Assembly (NCBI GenBank): GCA_963702565.1
Contig: CAVPDE010000030.1
Location: 62,001-126,000 of the forward strand
DNA from: CAVPDE01 sp963702565
Lineage (GTDB): Bacteria; Desulfobacterota; DSM-4660; Desulfatiglandales; HGW-15
Direction: 5' to 3'
Length of the DNA stretch: 64,000 nt
Shown: positions 17,286 to 25,567 of the stretch, one piece after another
How positions within the stretch are numbered: position 1 is the first letter of the stretch
How the letters are laid out: the number at the start of each line of letters is the position of its first letter
Made by a program: the position numbers and the translations under genes
Notes under the pieces: model-generated
Told to the model about the DNA's origin: nothing
The model's input: the letters and a program-made list of their open reading frames with translations, nothing else
Databases searched by the model: none

Positions 17286-18788
17286 ATGAGAAACTTATTC
17301 GGAACCTTACTCATCCTGCTTATGGCGTTATTTGACTGTGTTGTGTGCGCCCAGCCGCATGAAGCGCTTTTTTCCGCACCGACAGCTGGGATTCAAGTAA
17401 CCCTCCCTTCAGTAAACCCGCAAGTGGTGCTGCGCCAGCAATTGGTAACAGTGCGATCTGCTCTTCTTGGGGGTGGTGATGAGCCAGTCGTCTATTTGAA
17501 CCCCTTTGCCGATACTCATTTGAAAGCTGAGTGGGAACGAACGGATTGGAGTCAAAATGGCTGTTTTTGCTGGTTCGGACACATTGAACAAGAACCGTCA
17601 TCCGAAGTTGTTTTAGTATGGGACGGTTCCAAGTTAGCTGCTTCAATCACAATTATGGATCGGAAGTACACTGTAAGGCATTTAAGGGACGCCCTTCACT
17701 TGGTGCGAGAAGTGGATCTAACTCCCCCTCAGGTGTCTTCCTCTGCCGTTCGAGTTGCGACTTTCGCTTTGCAGGCAGTTCCGTCTGGCTTTGAAACAGA
17801 GGTTCTGAACCTGGTCAATCAGGAAAGGCTCGCAGAGAACCTTCATCCGCTCACCTGGGATAACCAACTTCATGAGGCAGCCCGCGACCATTCAGAGGAC
17901 ATGGCCATAAACAATTACTTTAGTCACAGTAGCCTTGATGGAAGAACGGTTTTGGATCGCATTGAAGATGCTGGTTATCAATGGGGGGCAGCCGGTGAAA
18001 ACATTGCAGCCGGATACTCGACGCCACAGTCTGTCGTAAACGGATGGATGAATAGTGCCGGCCACCGTCAAAACATACTGAGCTCCCAATACTGTGATTT
18101 GGGCGTTGGCTATGCCTATGATCCATCGAGCGCATATGATCATTACTGGACACAGGACTTTGGACGTAGAGTGGGAGTGATTTCCTGTCCAGGCGCGGTA
18201 AACCAGCCGCCTTCAGCCAGTTTCATGGCAACACCTATTTCAGGGCCGTCTCCTTTGGTTGTGCAATTCGATGCTTCTGTTTCCATGGACCCTGAGGGCG
18301 GGCCTCTCTCTTTCGATTGGGATTTTGGTGATGGGCAGACCGGCGCAGGAAGAACGCCTTCACACACCTATACAAGGGCTGGTACATATACGGTAGCTCT
18401 GACCGTTACGGACGATCGAGGGTCCTCAGACAGTCTGGTAAGAACGAACTGCATCACCGTGAGCGATTCTTCCGCGAACCAGTACGCTCTCGTTATCCAT
18501 ATTGAAGGCCAAGGCACGGCGATCATGAGTCCGCCCGGCGGTAGTTACACTCCAGGGGCCGTGGTCATTGTGACTGCCACTCCCTCTGCAGGGTGGGGGT
18601 TTAGCGAATGGAGCGGTGACCTTGCGAGCCCTGATAATCCAGTATCGATAACTATGAATTCCCCAAAAAGCCTGAGAGCGACTTTCACACAAGCTGGTTT
18701 CACACAAGCTGGGAATAGTGATACGGTTGTGAGGAGCGGTGGTTCTGGAGGCGGTTGTTTCATAGCCGCCATGAGTTCCTGGTTCTAG
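17286..18788 (+). CDS. secreted CAP/SCP-domain protein with PKD domain and shortened CFI-box tail
   Basis: The 500-residue product begins with a signal peptide (MRNLFGTLLILLMALFDCVVCA). After an unassigned N-terminal region, residues near 180-300 form a CAP (SCP/YkwD) domain: FETEVLNLVNQER, DHSEDMAINNYFSHS, GENIAAGYST, MNSAGHRQNIL. A PKD domain follows (FDWDFGDGQTG...HTYTRAGTYTVALTVTD), then a small beta repeat (GGSYTPGAVVIVTATPS, WSGDL) and a GSGGGCFIAA tail. The frame is open from 17184, but ATG 17286 has AGGGG 7 bases upstream and places the signal peptide at the start. The tail resembles a CFI-box C-terminal sorting motif cut short after CFIA, so anchoring may be lost. CAP proteins are extracellular; the target is unknown. 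Confidence 0.8.
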   Translation: MRNLFGTLLILLMALFDCVVCAQPHEALFSAPTAGIQVTLPSVNPQVVLRQQLVTVRSALLGGGDEPVVYLNPFADTHLKAEWERTDWSQNGCFCWFGHIEQEPSSEVVLVWDGSKLAASITIMDRKYTVRHLRDALHLVREVDLTPPQVSSSAVRVATFALQAVPSGFETEVLNLVNQERLAENLHPLTWDNQLHEAARDHSEDMAINNYFSHSSLDGRTVLDRIEDAGYQWGAAGENIAAGYSTPQSVVNGWMNSAGHRQNILSSQYCDLGVGYAYDPSSAYDHYWTQDFGRRVGVISCPGAVNQPPSASFMATPISGPSPLVVQFDASVSMDPEGGPLSFDWDFGDGQTGAGRTPSHTYTRAGTYTVALTVTDDRGSSDSLVRTNCITVSDSSANQYALVIHIEGQGTAIMSPPGGSYTPGAVVIVTATPSAGWGFSEWSGDLASPDNPVSITMNSPKSLRATFTQAGFTQAGNSDTVVRSGGSGGGCFIAAMSSWF

Positions 18789-19351
18789 ATTGGTATTTCT
18801 TGGCGCCTCGCGAACTTGGCTTATATCTCCTGATCAAAGTCATTGGGTGGTTCAGGTCGTCTGCCGAAAAAGCGAGAGCTCTGGCATGATTCCGATTTTT
18901 TCAACCAATCGCCTCATTTGCTTTCTATTTGGTATTCTCAGTAGGATGGTTCCTAACGATCTGTTCCGGTGAATGCAATCGTATCTTAGGTCATTTTTGC
19001 AGACTGTTCGGAACGAGCGATTAAGAAACTTCCAATTGAACGGTTGACCTGAATCCCGAACTTTCGAGTGATGCGCAGGTTCGGATTCATTTGGCAATCG
19101 TCGGTGGAGAATCGTTCGGATCCGCGACGGACTTGGATCAGTAATCACTCGCACTTGGGCGACTCCGTATTCCCCGCGGACCTCCTCCCATGAGCCATGA
19201 AATCGAGACGCGTCCTGGAAGGTGATCTTCGTCCTCTTTCGCTCAAAACGCTACCTCAGCAAACCTCGGTCTTGCTCCTCCTTACCTTCAGGGCACACCA
19301 AACCAGCTCGCAGGCGCTCGTCCACCGCAATCCTCCAGCCCTCAACATGCT
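18789..19351. other. intergenic region left of the IS256-type element
   Basis: About 560 bases with no supported gene. Just after the stop of the CAP gene, another frame stays open for about 40 codons (YFLAPRELGLYLLIKVIGWF), possibly the displaced end of the CFI-box tail, but I could not confirm this. Confidence 0.3.
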
Positions 19352-19360
19352 GTGCCAAGG

Positions 19361-20642
19361 GGTAACGTCAAGAGTTTTGTGTCACAAGGAAAGGGGTAGC
19401 AATTCCTTGTTGTTTGTTTTCGTAGGAGAACACCGCATAGAGGATTCTGTCCACACTGGTTCTATCTGAGAAGACCCCCATCGGTCTTGTTCTCCTGCGC
19501 ACTTCCCGAAACCTTCTCTCTATCGCGTTTGTGGTTCTAATGGCTTTCCTCCAGGAGGGATCTCTGAAGGAAAAAAACGTCAACAACTCTTCCAGATTCT
19601 CTCTGAGACAGCGCACGGCCTTAGGATAGAGGCGATTCCATTGCTCCGCAAAACGCTTCGCCGCCTGCCGAGCCCCCACGAGGTGTTTAGCGTCCATGAC
19701 CCTGTGAAGGGAGTCTTTCACGCTAGGCTGATCGGTCTTTCTGACTTTATCCAGGATGTTTCGGATCTTGTGGGCCCAGCACCGCTGAAGAGGGACTTGA
19801 GAATAAACCAGAGGCAGGGCAGCCAATAATCCAGCGCCCCCATCGGTCACGATCAATTCCACCCCCTCGCCCTTCAATCCCCTGCGGTACAGATCATTAA
19901 AGAACGCTTCCCAGGCCGAAGCATTCTCCCCTGGAGCCAAGCGAAAGTCGATGATCTCCTTCTTCCCATCCGGCCGGATCCCTAACACCACCAACACCGG
20001 CCTGCGAATCGCTCCGGCGCCACTCTTTCTGGACAGCACAACCCCATCAAAGATCAGCACTCTATACTGATCCCTCAGAGCTCGACGGTGAAACGCTTTC
20101 ACCACCTGGTCCAGCTGTTTGCCCACCCGGCTCACCGTGGAGGCACTCACCCTCTCCCCCAACACCGGAAAGAGCGCCTCGGCCACCTTCCGGGTAGAGA
20201 TCCCCAACACGAAACAGGACAGGATCATCCGGTCAATGCGCTGTGCCCTTCGACAATAGGCCCTTACCACCTTCAGCGCACTGTAGCGGCGGGTCCGGGG
20301 TACTTCCAACTCCACATCTCCGATCTCCGTCAAAAGGTGCCGGCTGTACCGGCCGTTTCGTCGGTCCTCCTCTCCGCGAACGGCCATCTCTTCCAGATAC
20401 GAGTCGAGGTTGGCTTTCATCCTGCCTTCCAGGAACTGCTTCAGGGCGATCCTAGAGTAAAATCGGTAGTCTTCACTCCACGGGACACCCTGCGAGCTGA
20501 TTTCCTTGATCACTCTATACGCTTTCGATACACTACGAATCGCTGCAACTCGTTGCGGCATGGGGTACCTCCTTATAAGTTATGGGCTAACTTTTTTGAG
20601 GTACCCCTTTCCTTTGACTGACACAAGATCTAATACATCACC
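19361..20642 (-). mobile_element. complete IS256-type insertion sequence
   Basis: The element is 1282 bp with related terminal inverted repeats: GGTAACGTCAAGAG...TTGTGTCA...CAAGGAAAGGGGTA at the left end and, read inward, GGTGATGTATTAGA...TTGTGTCA...AAAGGAAAGGGGTA at the right. It is flanked by a perfect 9-bp duplication GTGCCAAGG at 19352-19360 and 20643-20651, the length made by this family. One intact transposase gene fills it. The clean duplication means the insertion is fairly recent. Confidence 0.92.
19368..20561 (-). CDS. IS256-family (mutator-type) transposase
   Basis: The 397-residue protein has the Mutator transposase layout: an N-terminal DNA-binding part, then DDE residues in LIFDGVVLSRK, LIVTDGGAGLLAAL and TTNAIERRFREVRRR, with the CWAHKIRN motif between the second and third. 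Length is normal for the family. The ATG has AGGAGG six bases upstream inside the element. The last codons run into the left inverted repeat, as is usual in this family. No frameshift is visible, so it should be active. Confidence 0.95.
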   Translation of the reverse strand: MPQRVAAIRSVSKAYRVIKEISSQGVPWSEDYRFYSRIALKQFLEGRMKANLDSYLEEMAVRGEEDRRNGRYSRHLLTEIGDVELEVPRTRRYSALKVVRAYCRRAQRIDRMILSCFVLGISTRKVAEALFPVLGERVSASTVSRVGKQLDQVVKAFHRRALRDQYRVLIFDGVVLSRKSGAGAIRRPVLVVLGIRPDGKKEIIDFRLAPGENASAWEAFFNDLYRRGLKGEGVELIVTDGGAGLLAALPLVYSQVPLQRCWAHKIRNILDKVRKTDQPSVKDSLHRVMDAKHLVGARQAAKRFAEQWNRLYPKAVRCLRENLEELLTFFSFRDPSWRKAIRTTNAIERRFREVRRRTRPMGVFSDRTSVDRILYAVFSYENKQQGIATPFLVTQNS

Positions 20643-20657
20643 GTGCCAAGGGTGCAC

Positions 20658-20687
20658 TTGACACACAACGGCGGATTCCCCTATACT
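20658..20687 (+). promoter_or_regulatory. sigma70-type promoter
   Basis: TTGACA (20658-20663) and TATACT (20682-20687) are separated by 18 bases. The pair lies directly right of the IS target duplication and points at the remnant and the lipoprotein gene at 20871. Confidence 0.6.
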
Positions 20688-20692
20688 CCTCC

Positions 20693-20856
20693 CATCTGAA
20701 AGCGACTTCTTATCACCTCACCGAGAAAGGCAGCGCGCTGTGCCCGATATCCCGGCGTGCTGCAAGGACCTGTACCGGGGGTATTGCGCCATCTTTGGTG
20801 AGCAGGAGGCGAACAGGGTCAACGACCTGATCGCGAAGACCAATCACAGGCGTTAA
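20693..20856 (+). pseudogene. possible C-terminal remnant of a winged-helix regulator
   Basis: Two adjoining frames give HLKATSYHLTEKGSALCP and, after a one-base shift, DIPACCKDLYRGYCAIFGEQ continuing to a TAA at 20854. YHLTEKG followed by a helical tail with EQEANRVNDLIAK resembles the end of MarR/HxlR-type winged-helix proteins. There is no start codon and the frame is broken, so it would be a remnant, possibly left by the rearrangement next to the IS element. This is a guess from short motifs. Confidence 0.3.
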
Positions 20857-20870
20857 AGGAGGATCGTGCA

Positions 20871-21428
20871 ATGAGGGTGCAAGGATGGACCGCAGCAGCT
20901 GGATGGACGACGCTCGTGATGCTCATTCTGGCCGTAACAGGATGCGGCTGCGCGCATCATCAGGGATACCACGCTGACATGGACCGTGCGCTGACTGAGA
21001 ACCAGGTCATAGCGAAGGTGAACGAACTGTTCCTGTGCACGGACCGGAAGGACTGGCAGTGCGTGCAGAACGTCTTCGCGCCCCAGGTGCTCTTCGACAT
21101 GACCTCGCTCGCAGGCGGCCAGCCCGCGACCCTGACGGGCGGGCAGATCGCATCGGCATGGGAGAAGGGCCTGAAGGACCTCGCGGCGGTCCACCACCAG
21201 GCCGGGAACTACACGGCCGCGGTCCGGGGGAGCGAGGCCGAGGTGTTCTGCTACGGCATCGCCTACCATTACCTCCCGAACCCGACCGAGCGGAACACCC
21301 GCGTCTTCGTGGGCAGCTACGACCTGCACCTGGTCCGGTCCGAAGCGGGCTGGAAGATCGACCGGTTCAAGTTCAACCTGAAGTTCATCGACGGGAACAG
21401 GGACCTGGAAGGATCATCGAAGAAATAA
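20871..21428 (+). CDS. lipoprotein with an NTF2/SnoaL-like domain
   Basis: The 185-residue product has a signal sequence ending in a lipobox (LAVTGC, Cys about residue 25), so it should be a membrane-attached lipoprotein. The mature part (LTENQVIAKVNELFLCTDRKDWQCVQNVFAPQVLFDM...GGQPATLTGGQIASAW...GWKIDRFKFNLKF) matches the SnoaL-like / NTF2 cone fold, where single-domain members bind or isomerise small ligands. No catalytic assignment is possible. The start follows AAAGGAGG with 7 bases spacing. Base composition is clearly more GC-rich than the DNA on either side, suggesting separate ancestry. It sits downstream of the promoter at 20658. Confidence 0.65.
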   Translation: MRVQGWTAAAGWTTLVMLILAVTGCGCAHHQGYHADMDRALTENQVIAKVNELFLCTDRKDWQCVQNVFAPQVLFDMTSLAGGQPATLTGGQIASAWEKGLKDLAAVHHQAGNYTAAVRGSEAEVFCYGIAYHYLPNPTERNTRVFVGSYDLHLVRSEAGWKIDRFKFNLKFIDGNRDLEGSSKK

Positions 21429-21895
21429 GCGCGCGGAAGGTGCGCCCCCGCTCACAAACACCTTGGTCTATGGGAGCTCACGCCCAGCCCCCCGCCCCGA
21501 AGCACCAAATCGCAGCCTTTGTCAACCGAGCCCCATATCGATTATTCCCACCGGGGTGTAGGCCCCTATGGGCCGGAGGCGGACACGCAGGTCTGCCCTT
21601 CCGATAACGGGCTCTATCACCCCGCCTTAGGTCAAAACAACCGATATGACTTGAGTTGGTAAGCATGCGACGCACAGGCGTGTTTCCCGCTTTCCATTAC
21701 GCTACGCTATACGTAGCCGACTGACCTGCAGGCAAATCTGAAGAGCTCCCGACTCCGATTCAACCCTCCTCTTCTTCAATACCGAAGGGGCCTCCGACCC
21801 CGAGAACTACCGTGAGATCGTCTGGCACGGAAAAGTTGAAGGATCCCGTTTTGGAGACCTATGAGTTGCGATTAGAGTCGCCAAGCCGGTTTTTC
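21429..21895. other. intergenic region, no gene seen
   Basis: The short frames here lack ribosome-binding sites and recognisable products. A GC-rich patch near 21551-21592 (CCGGGGTGTAGGCCCCTATGGGCC) can fold back on itself, but I cannot assign it. Confidence 0.35.
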
Positions 21896-21924
21896 TTGAC
21901 ACAGCAGCGGGTTTCCTTCCTAAT
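21896..21924 (+). promoter_or_regulatory. probable sigma70 promoter for the leader ORF and DUF3303-like gene
   Basis: TTGACA at 21896-21901 is followed after 17 bases by CCTAAT at 21919-21924. It would start transcription about 40 bases before the small ORF at 21972. Confidence 0.45.
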
Positions 21925-21971
21925 AAACACAGTGTTTCCCCCTCCATTAACCTTCAGACAGGAGGTGCATC

Positions 21972-22067
21972 ATGGAGAAGTCTCTCAAGATGTGCCTACT
22001 TATCCCAACAGGACAAGGTCCTGTTGGGAGCTATGCTCATCAACCAACCTGCAAAGGGGATGTCTGA
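21972..22067 (+). CDS. 31-residue small ORF, possible leader peptide
   Basis: An ATG with a strong ribosome-binding site (AGGAGGTG, 4-5 bases upstream) opens a 31-codon frame (MEKSLKMCLLIPTGQGPVGS...) ending in TGA. A long perfect hairpin lies inside the frame at 22004-22028, and the DUF3303-like gene begins 53 bases after the stop. The strong ribosome-binding site suggests it is translated. Whether it is a functional peptide or a leader controlling the next gene through the hairpin is open. Confidence 0.45.
   Translation: MEKSLKMCLLIPTGQGPVGSYAHQPTCKGDV
22004..22028 (+). promoter_or_regulatory. perfect 11-bp hairpin inside the leader ORF
   Basis: CCCAACAGGAC and GTCCTGTTGGG form a perfect 11-bp stem with an AAG loop. 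It lacks a following U-tract, so it is not a simple terminator. Its position within a translated leader makes attenuation, translational coupling or protein binding possible. Confidence 0.5.
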
Positions 22068-22120
22068 GAAGGGCGAAACAAAATGCAGTGCAACCACGCG
22101 TAAAACGGGGAGGTGATACC

Positions 22121-22381
22121 ATGTATTTTATGAATATTTGTACCTGGGATCCAAAGGATGCAAAAAAGGTGAGAGAGAGAAGGAAGAAATGGAAATGGCC
22201 GAAAAAGGTAAAAGTCGTATTTGAGTTTCTTGATCTTCAGGGATGCCGGGTGATCAATGTCATCGATACGGATGACAAAGGCCTGATTGCGAGTCGCTCT
22301 GATTGGGTAGATGTTCTCGTATTTGAAACTTTTCCGGTTTACCCGATCGGCGATACAAAAAAGAAGCTATCGTCAAAATAA
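22121..22381 (+). CDS. DUF3303-like small protein
   Basis: The 86-residue product begins MYFMNICTWDPKDAKKVRERRKK and contains DLQGCRVINVIDTDD and a closing VLVFETFPVYPI, the order of elements in DUF3303-type ferredoxin-fold proteins, where the 'MxFMxxxTW' start is typical. The function of that family is not known. ATG 22121 was chosen over the longer frame (open from 21812) because GGGAGGTGAT lies immediately upstream and the family begins here. It is cytoplasmic and highly charged, and lies between the hairpin leader and an IS630-type element. Confidence 0.6.
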   Translation: MYFMNICTWDPKDAKKVRERRKKWKWPKKVKVVFEFLDLQGCRVINVIDTDDKGLIASRSDWVDVLVFETFPVYPIGDTKKKLSSK

Positions 22382-22418
22382 AGTGCACAACCGTTCCGTG
22401 TGCTCAAGCTTGCACCAC

Positions 22419-23562
22419 CTAGTGTAGTGCGTCATAAATAACTTGACATATCGTCATTTACCCTGTATGGTCGGGCATTATGAGCAGAAAAGCAGCCCAG
22501 ATCATACTTTCCCTTGAAGAACGCGCCATAGTGGACGAGTGGGCGCGGAGTCGGACGATGCCCCTGCGAGTTGTCCAGCGTGCGAGAATCATTCAGATGG
22601 CTTCCAACGGAATCGATAGCCAGGACATTGCCAAGGAATTGGATATTTCCAGACCAACCGTCCAGCTTTGGCGTCAGCGCTTCCTGGCGTTGCGTACAGC
22701 AGGGCTGGAGAAAGATGCCCCACGCCCTGGGCGCATCCCCAGGATTAGCGACAAGAAGGTTCGAGCGGTTATTGAAGCCACATTGCATTCGAAACCCTCG
22801 GATGCTACGCATTGGAGTACCCGAAGCATGGCCAGCGCTCAAGGAATCAGCGAGGCCACCGTTCGTCGCATTTGGCACCAGCACAATCTTAAGCCTCATA
22901 TGGTAAAGACCTTCAAGTTAAGCCGCGACAAGCGGTTTGTAGAAAAGCTGGTCGATGTCGTAGGACTCTATCTGAATCCACCGGACAAATCCCTTGTATT
23001 GTGCGTCGATGAGAAGAGTCAAATTCAGGCGCTAGATCGAACCCAACCTGGCCTACCCTTGAAGAAAGGCCGCTGTGGGACGATGACTCATGACTACAAA
23101 CGAAACGGAACCACCACCCTGTTCGCCGCACTCAGCATGCTTGATGGAAGAATCATAGGAGACTGCATGCCGCGGCATCGGCATCAGGAATTCATTCGAT
23201 TTCTGAAGAAGATTGATGCCGAGACTCCTCCCACTATGCAGCTTCATTTGATCGTCGACAATTATGGCACGCATAAGCATCCGCGCGTCCAATCCTGGCT
23301 CCGTCGGCACCCCCGCTTCCATCTTCATTTCACTCCTACGTCCACTTCCTGGCTAAACATGGTAGAGCGTTGGTTCCGAGAACTCACAGAGAAACAAATT
23401 CGCCGCGGGAGCTTTCATAATGTACCCGCGCTCATTGATGTCATTGAGCAATACATTGCAACTCACAACCAAAAACCACAGCTCTTCGTTTGGAGTGCGC
23501 CAGTGGAGCAGATCCTGGCAAAAATCGCCAAATGTAAAGAAGCGTTAGACGCACTACACTAG
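22419..23562 (+). mobile_element. IS630-type insertion sequence
   Basis: The ends are perfect inverted copies of CTAGTGTAGTGCGTC (22419-22433 and 23548-23562). The TA dinucleotides at 22420-22421 and 23560-23561 fit the TA target duplication of the IS630/Tc1/mariner group, so the element proper is about 22422-23559. A single intact transposase gene fills it. Confidence 0.9.
22480..23562 (+). CDS. IS630-family transposase
   Basis: The 360-residue protein has an N-terminal pair of helix-turn-helix domains (IAKELDISRPTVQLWRQRF and ISEATVRRIWHQHNLKPH) and a DDE domain with LCVDEKSQIQAL, LIVDNYGTHKH and NMVERWFRELTEK, diagnostic of IS630 enzymes. The frame is intact in one piece, unlike many IS630 copies that need frameshifting. 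The stop codon TAG includes the right-hand TA target base pair, so the reading frame ends exactly at the element border. Confidence 0.95.
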   Translation: MSRKAAQIILSLEERAIVDEWARSRTMPLRVVQRARIIQMASNGIDSQDIAKELDISRPTVQLWRQRFLALRTAGLEKDAPRPGRIPRISDKKVRAVIEATLHSKPSDATHWSTRSMASAQGISEATVRRIWHQHNLKPHMVKTFKLSRDKRFVEKLVDVVGLYLNPPDKSLVLCVDEKSQIQALDRTQPGLPLKKGRCGTMTHDYKRNGTTTLFAALSMLDGRIIGDCMPRHRHQEFIRFLKKIDAETPPTMQLHLIVDNYGTHKHPRVQSWLRRHPRFHLHFTPTSTSWLNMVERWFRELTEKQIRRGSFHNVPALIDVIEQYIATHNQKPQLFVWSAPVEQILAKIAKCKEALDALH

Positions 23563-23618
23563 CTGGGAAATTCTTCGTTTTGACGCGGATTCGATCGTCC
23601 TGGATGAGGGTTTGAAGA

Positions 23619-24737
23619 ATGATCAGTAAGAACGAAATCATTGAAAAGGCGTATCAATGCGGTTTTGGAGACATCGGTTTTACCGCGGCGGATCCTTTTG
23701 AAACCCAAAAAGAACTGCTGCAGGAACGTTATCAGGATTATGAATGGGTCTTTAGAGCCGGGCTGGACCTGGTGGCCGGCACAGACCCCAAACAAATCCT
23801 TCCCCAGGCCAAAACCATTATTGTTCTAGTGGAGGTCTATTTCAGCCAGGCCTTTCCTGCCGCTCTGGAACGTCATTTCGGCCGCTGCTACCTGGATGAT
23901 GACCGGATCCCCAAAGACCGTCTGGCCAAACGAATCAAGGCCTTTCGCAGTTTTCTCAAGGATAACGGGATCGACTCCAAGGTGCCTTTTCATTTGCCTC
24001 ATCGGGTGGCTGCGGCCCGGGCCGGCCTGGGGACGTTCGGCAAGAATTGCCTTTTCTATTCCAACAAAGTAGTCGGCCGGGGGTCCTGGGTCTTGCCCAT
24101 AGCCGTTGTGGTGGATCAGGAATTCGCCCCTGATGAACCCACCCTTGAGGTCGGGTGCCCGGAATGGTGCCGGAATGCCTGTCTGAGCGCTTGCCCAACC
24201 GGTGCGTTGAAAGGTCCCCGGCACATTAACCCTCGCAAATGCATTTCCTTTCTTACCTATTACGAGCAGGGCATTACTCCCCTGGAATGGCGGGAACCTA
24301 TGGGTTTATGGGTGTACGGCTGTGACCGCTGCCAGAATGTCTGCCCTCGCAATGCCCCGTGGCTGGCCAAGGAACTACCCATAAACCAGAAAACAGCGGC
24401 CATGGCAGATGACTTCAAGCTCATTTCTTTGCTTCATATGGATCCCCGGTATTTCAATAACCGGATCTGGCCCCACATGTTCTACACGTCCGAGAAAGAC
24501 CTTTGGCGATGGAAAATGAATGTTGCCCGGGCCATGGGCAATACCTTAGACGACCAATTTATCCCGGAGCTGGCCAGGGCCTTTCAAGAAAACGAGGATG
24601 AACGGGTTCTAGGCATGATCGCCTGGGCCTTAGGCCGGATCGGCGGCCCACACGCCAAACAGACATTATCCAACGCGCTATCTAAAAGCGAGGGGCTGGT
24701 CAAAGAAGAAGTACTGGCGGCCTTGGGGAAATGCTGA
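23619..24737 (+). CDS. QueG-like iron-sulfur protein
   Basis: The 372-residue protein follows the layout of epoxyqueuosine reductase QueG: an N-terminal cobalamin-binding-type domain, the RAGLGTFGKN motif at about residue 140, two cysteine clusters and a HEAT-like C-terminus (ERVLGMIAWALGRIGG). Cluster one reads C-x3-C-x3-C-x3-CPTGAL, which is looser than the usual C-x2-C-x2-C-x3-CP, while cluster two keeps CISFLTYYE and YGCDRCQNVCPRN. QueG performs the last step of queuosine formation in tRNA using two [4Fe-4S] clusters and cobalamin. The altered first cluster means this may be a paralogue with another substrate. It stands alone just downstream of the IS630 element. Confidence 0.65.
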   Translation: MISKNEIIEKAYQCGFGDIGFTAADPFETQKELLQERYQDYEWVFRAGLDLVAGTDPKQILPQAKTIIVLVEVYFSQAFPAALERHFGRCYLDDDRIPKDRLAKRIKAFRSFLKDNGIDSKVPFHLPHRVAAARAGLGTFGKNCLFYSNKVVGRGSWVLPIAVVVDQEFAPDEPTLEVGCPEWCRNACLSACPTGALKGPRHINPRKCISFLTYYEQGITPLEWREPMGLWVYGCDRCQNVCPRNAPWLAKELPINQKTAAMADDFKLISLLHMDPRYFNNRIWPHMFYTSEKDLWRWKMNVARAMGNTLDDQFIPELARAFQENEDERVLGMIAWALGRIGGPHAKQTLSNALSKSEGLVKEEVLAALGKC

Positions 24738-24922
24738 CTTGGAAAAAACCATTTCTCACCTTTCCCTCTACCAAAAAGCGATCGCAGGTATGAATCTGAA
24801 GACCTCCAGTCCGAATTCCGGGAAATTGGGCTTGAGGTTCTTTGATCTTCCACATAGAATACCGCGAACCTGAACCGGTTCTTATTGCACATCCAGTCCG
24901 CGTGGCGCGTTAAGAGGGGTGA

Positions 24923-25564
24923 ATGATGATCATCAGCTTAGTTAACCAGAAAGGTGGGGTGGGTAAGACAACGATTGCGATCAACATCGGCATCGGTATG
25001 GCGAGGAGGAACTACAAGGTAGGATTCCTGGATACTGATCCTCAAGGCACCGCTTCCCAATGGCAGACCATCGAGGGGAATGTAGCTTTTGAAGTGAGGC
25101 GTCATCCATCTCGGGTCTCTTCCACGGACCTAACGGACGCAGACCTGGATCACGGCCTTCTTGTCATTGATACGCCGCCAGCAATTGGAGAAATCACCCA
25201 GTCTGTTTTGGAACTCTCTGACCTTGCTATAATCCCCTTGGCTCCAAGCGTACTAGACATTTGGTCCAGCAGAACGACTATTGGAATGATCGAAGAGGCG
25301 AAGAAGGTCAACCCAAGACTGGAAGGCAGGCTTCTGGTCAGTCGAAAGATCCCGCGGACCAGGCTTGGCCGTGATGGGAGAGAAGCCATAGCGGCCTTAG
25401 AAATGGATGTATTCGAAACCGAAATATCTCAAAGGATTGCCTATGTCGAATCCATGATTGCCGGAGTCTCTGTGTTTCAGTATGCGCCGAAAAGTGAGGC
25501 ATCACAGGAGATAGAGAACCTCTGTGAGGAAATAGTAAGAGGGGCTGCCGGTCGGAGGGTGTAA
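24923..25564 (+). CDS. ParA/MinD-type ATPase
   Basis: The 213-residue protein has the deviant Walker A motif KGGVGKTT at residues 10-17, a DTDPQG switch motif near 38 and LLVIDTPP as Walker B. It is the short ParA form without an N-terminal DNA-binding domain, common for positioning plasmids or surface and protein complexes. There is no parB nearby; instead the stop is followed after 3 bases by a Fn3-like gene, so the two form a unit. ATG 24923 and ATG 24926 are both possible, preceded by AGAGGGGTGA. Confidence 0.88.
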   Translation: MMIISLVNQKGGVGKTTIAINIGIGMARRNYKVGFLDTDPQGTASQWQTIEGNVAFEVRRHPSRVSSTDLTDADLDHGLLVIDTPPAIGEITQSVLELSDLAIIPLAPSVLDIWSSRTTIGMIEEAKKVNPRLEGRLLVSRKIPRTRLGRDGREAIAALEMDVFETEISQRIAYVESMIAGVSVFQYAPKSEASQEIENLCEEIVRGAAGRRV

Positions 25565-25567
25565 AGA

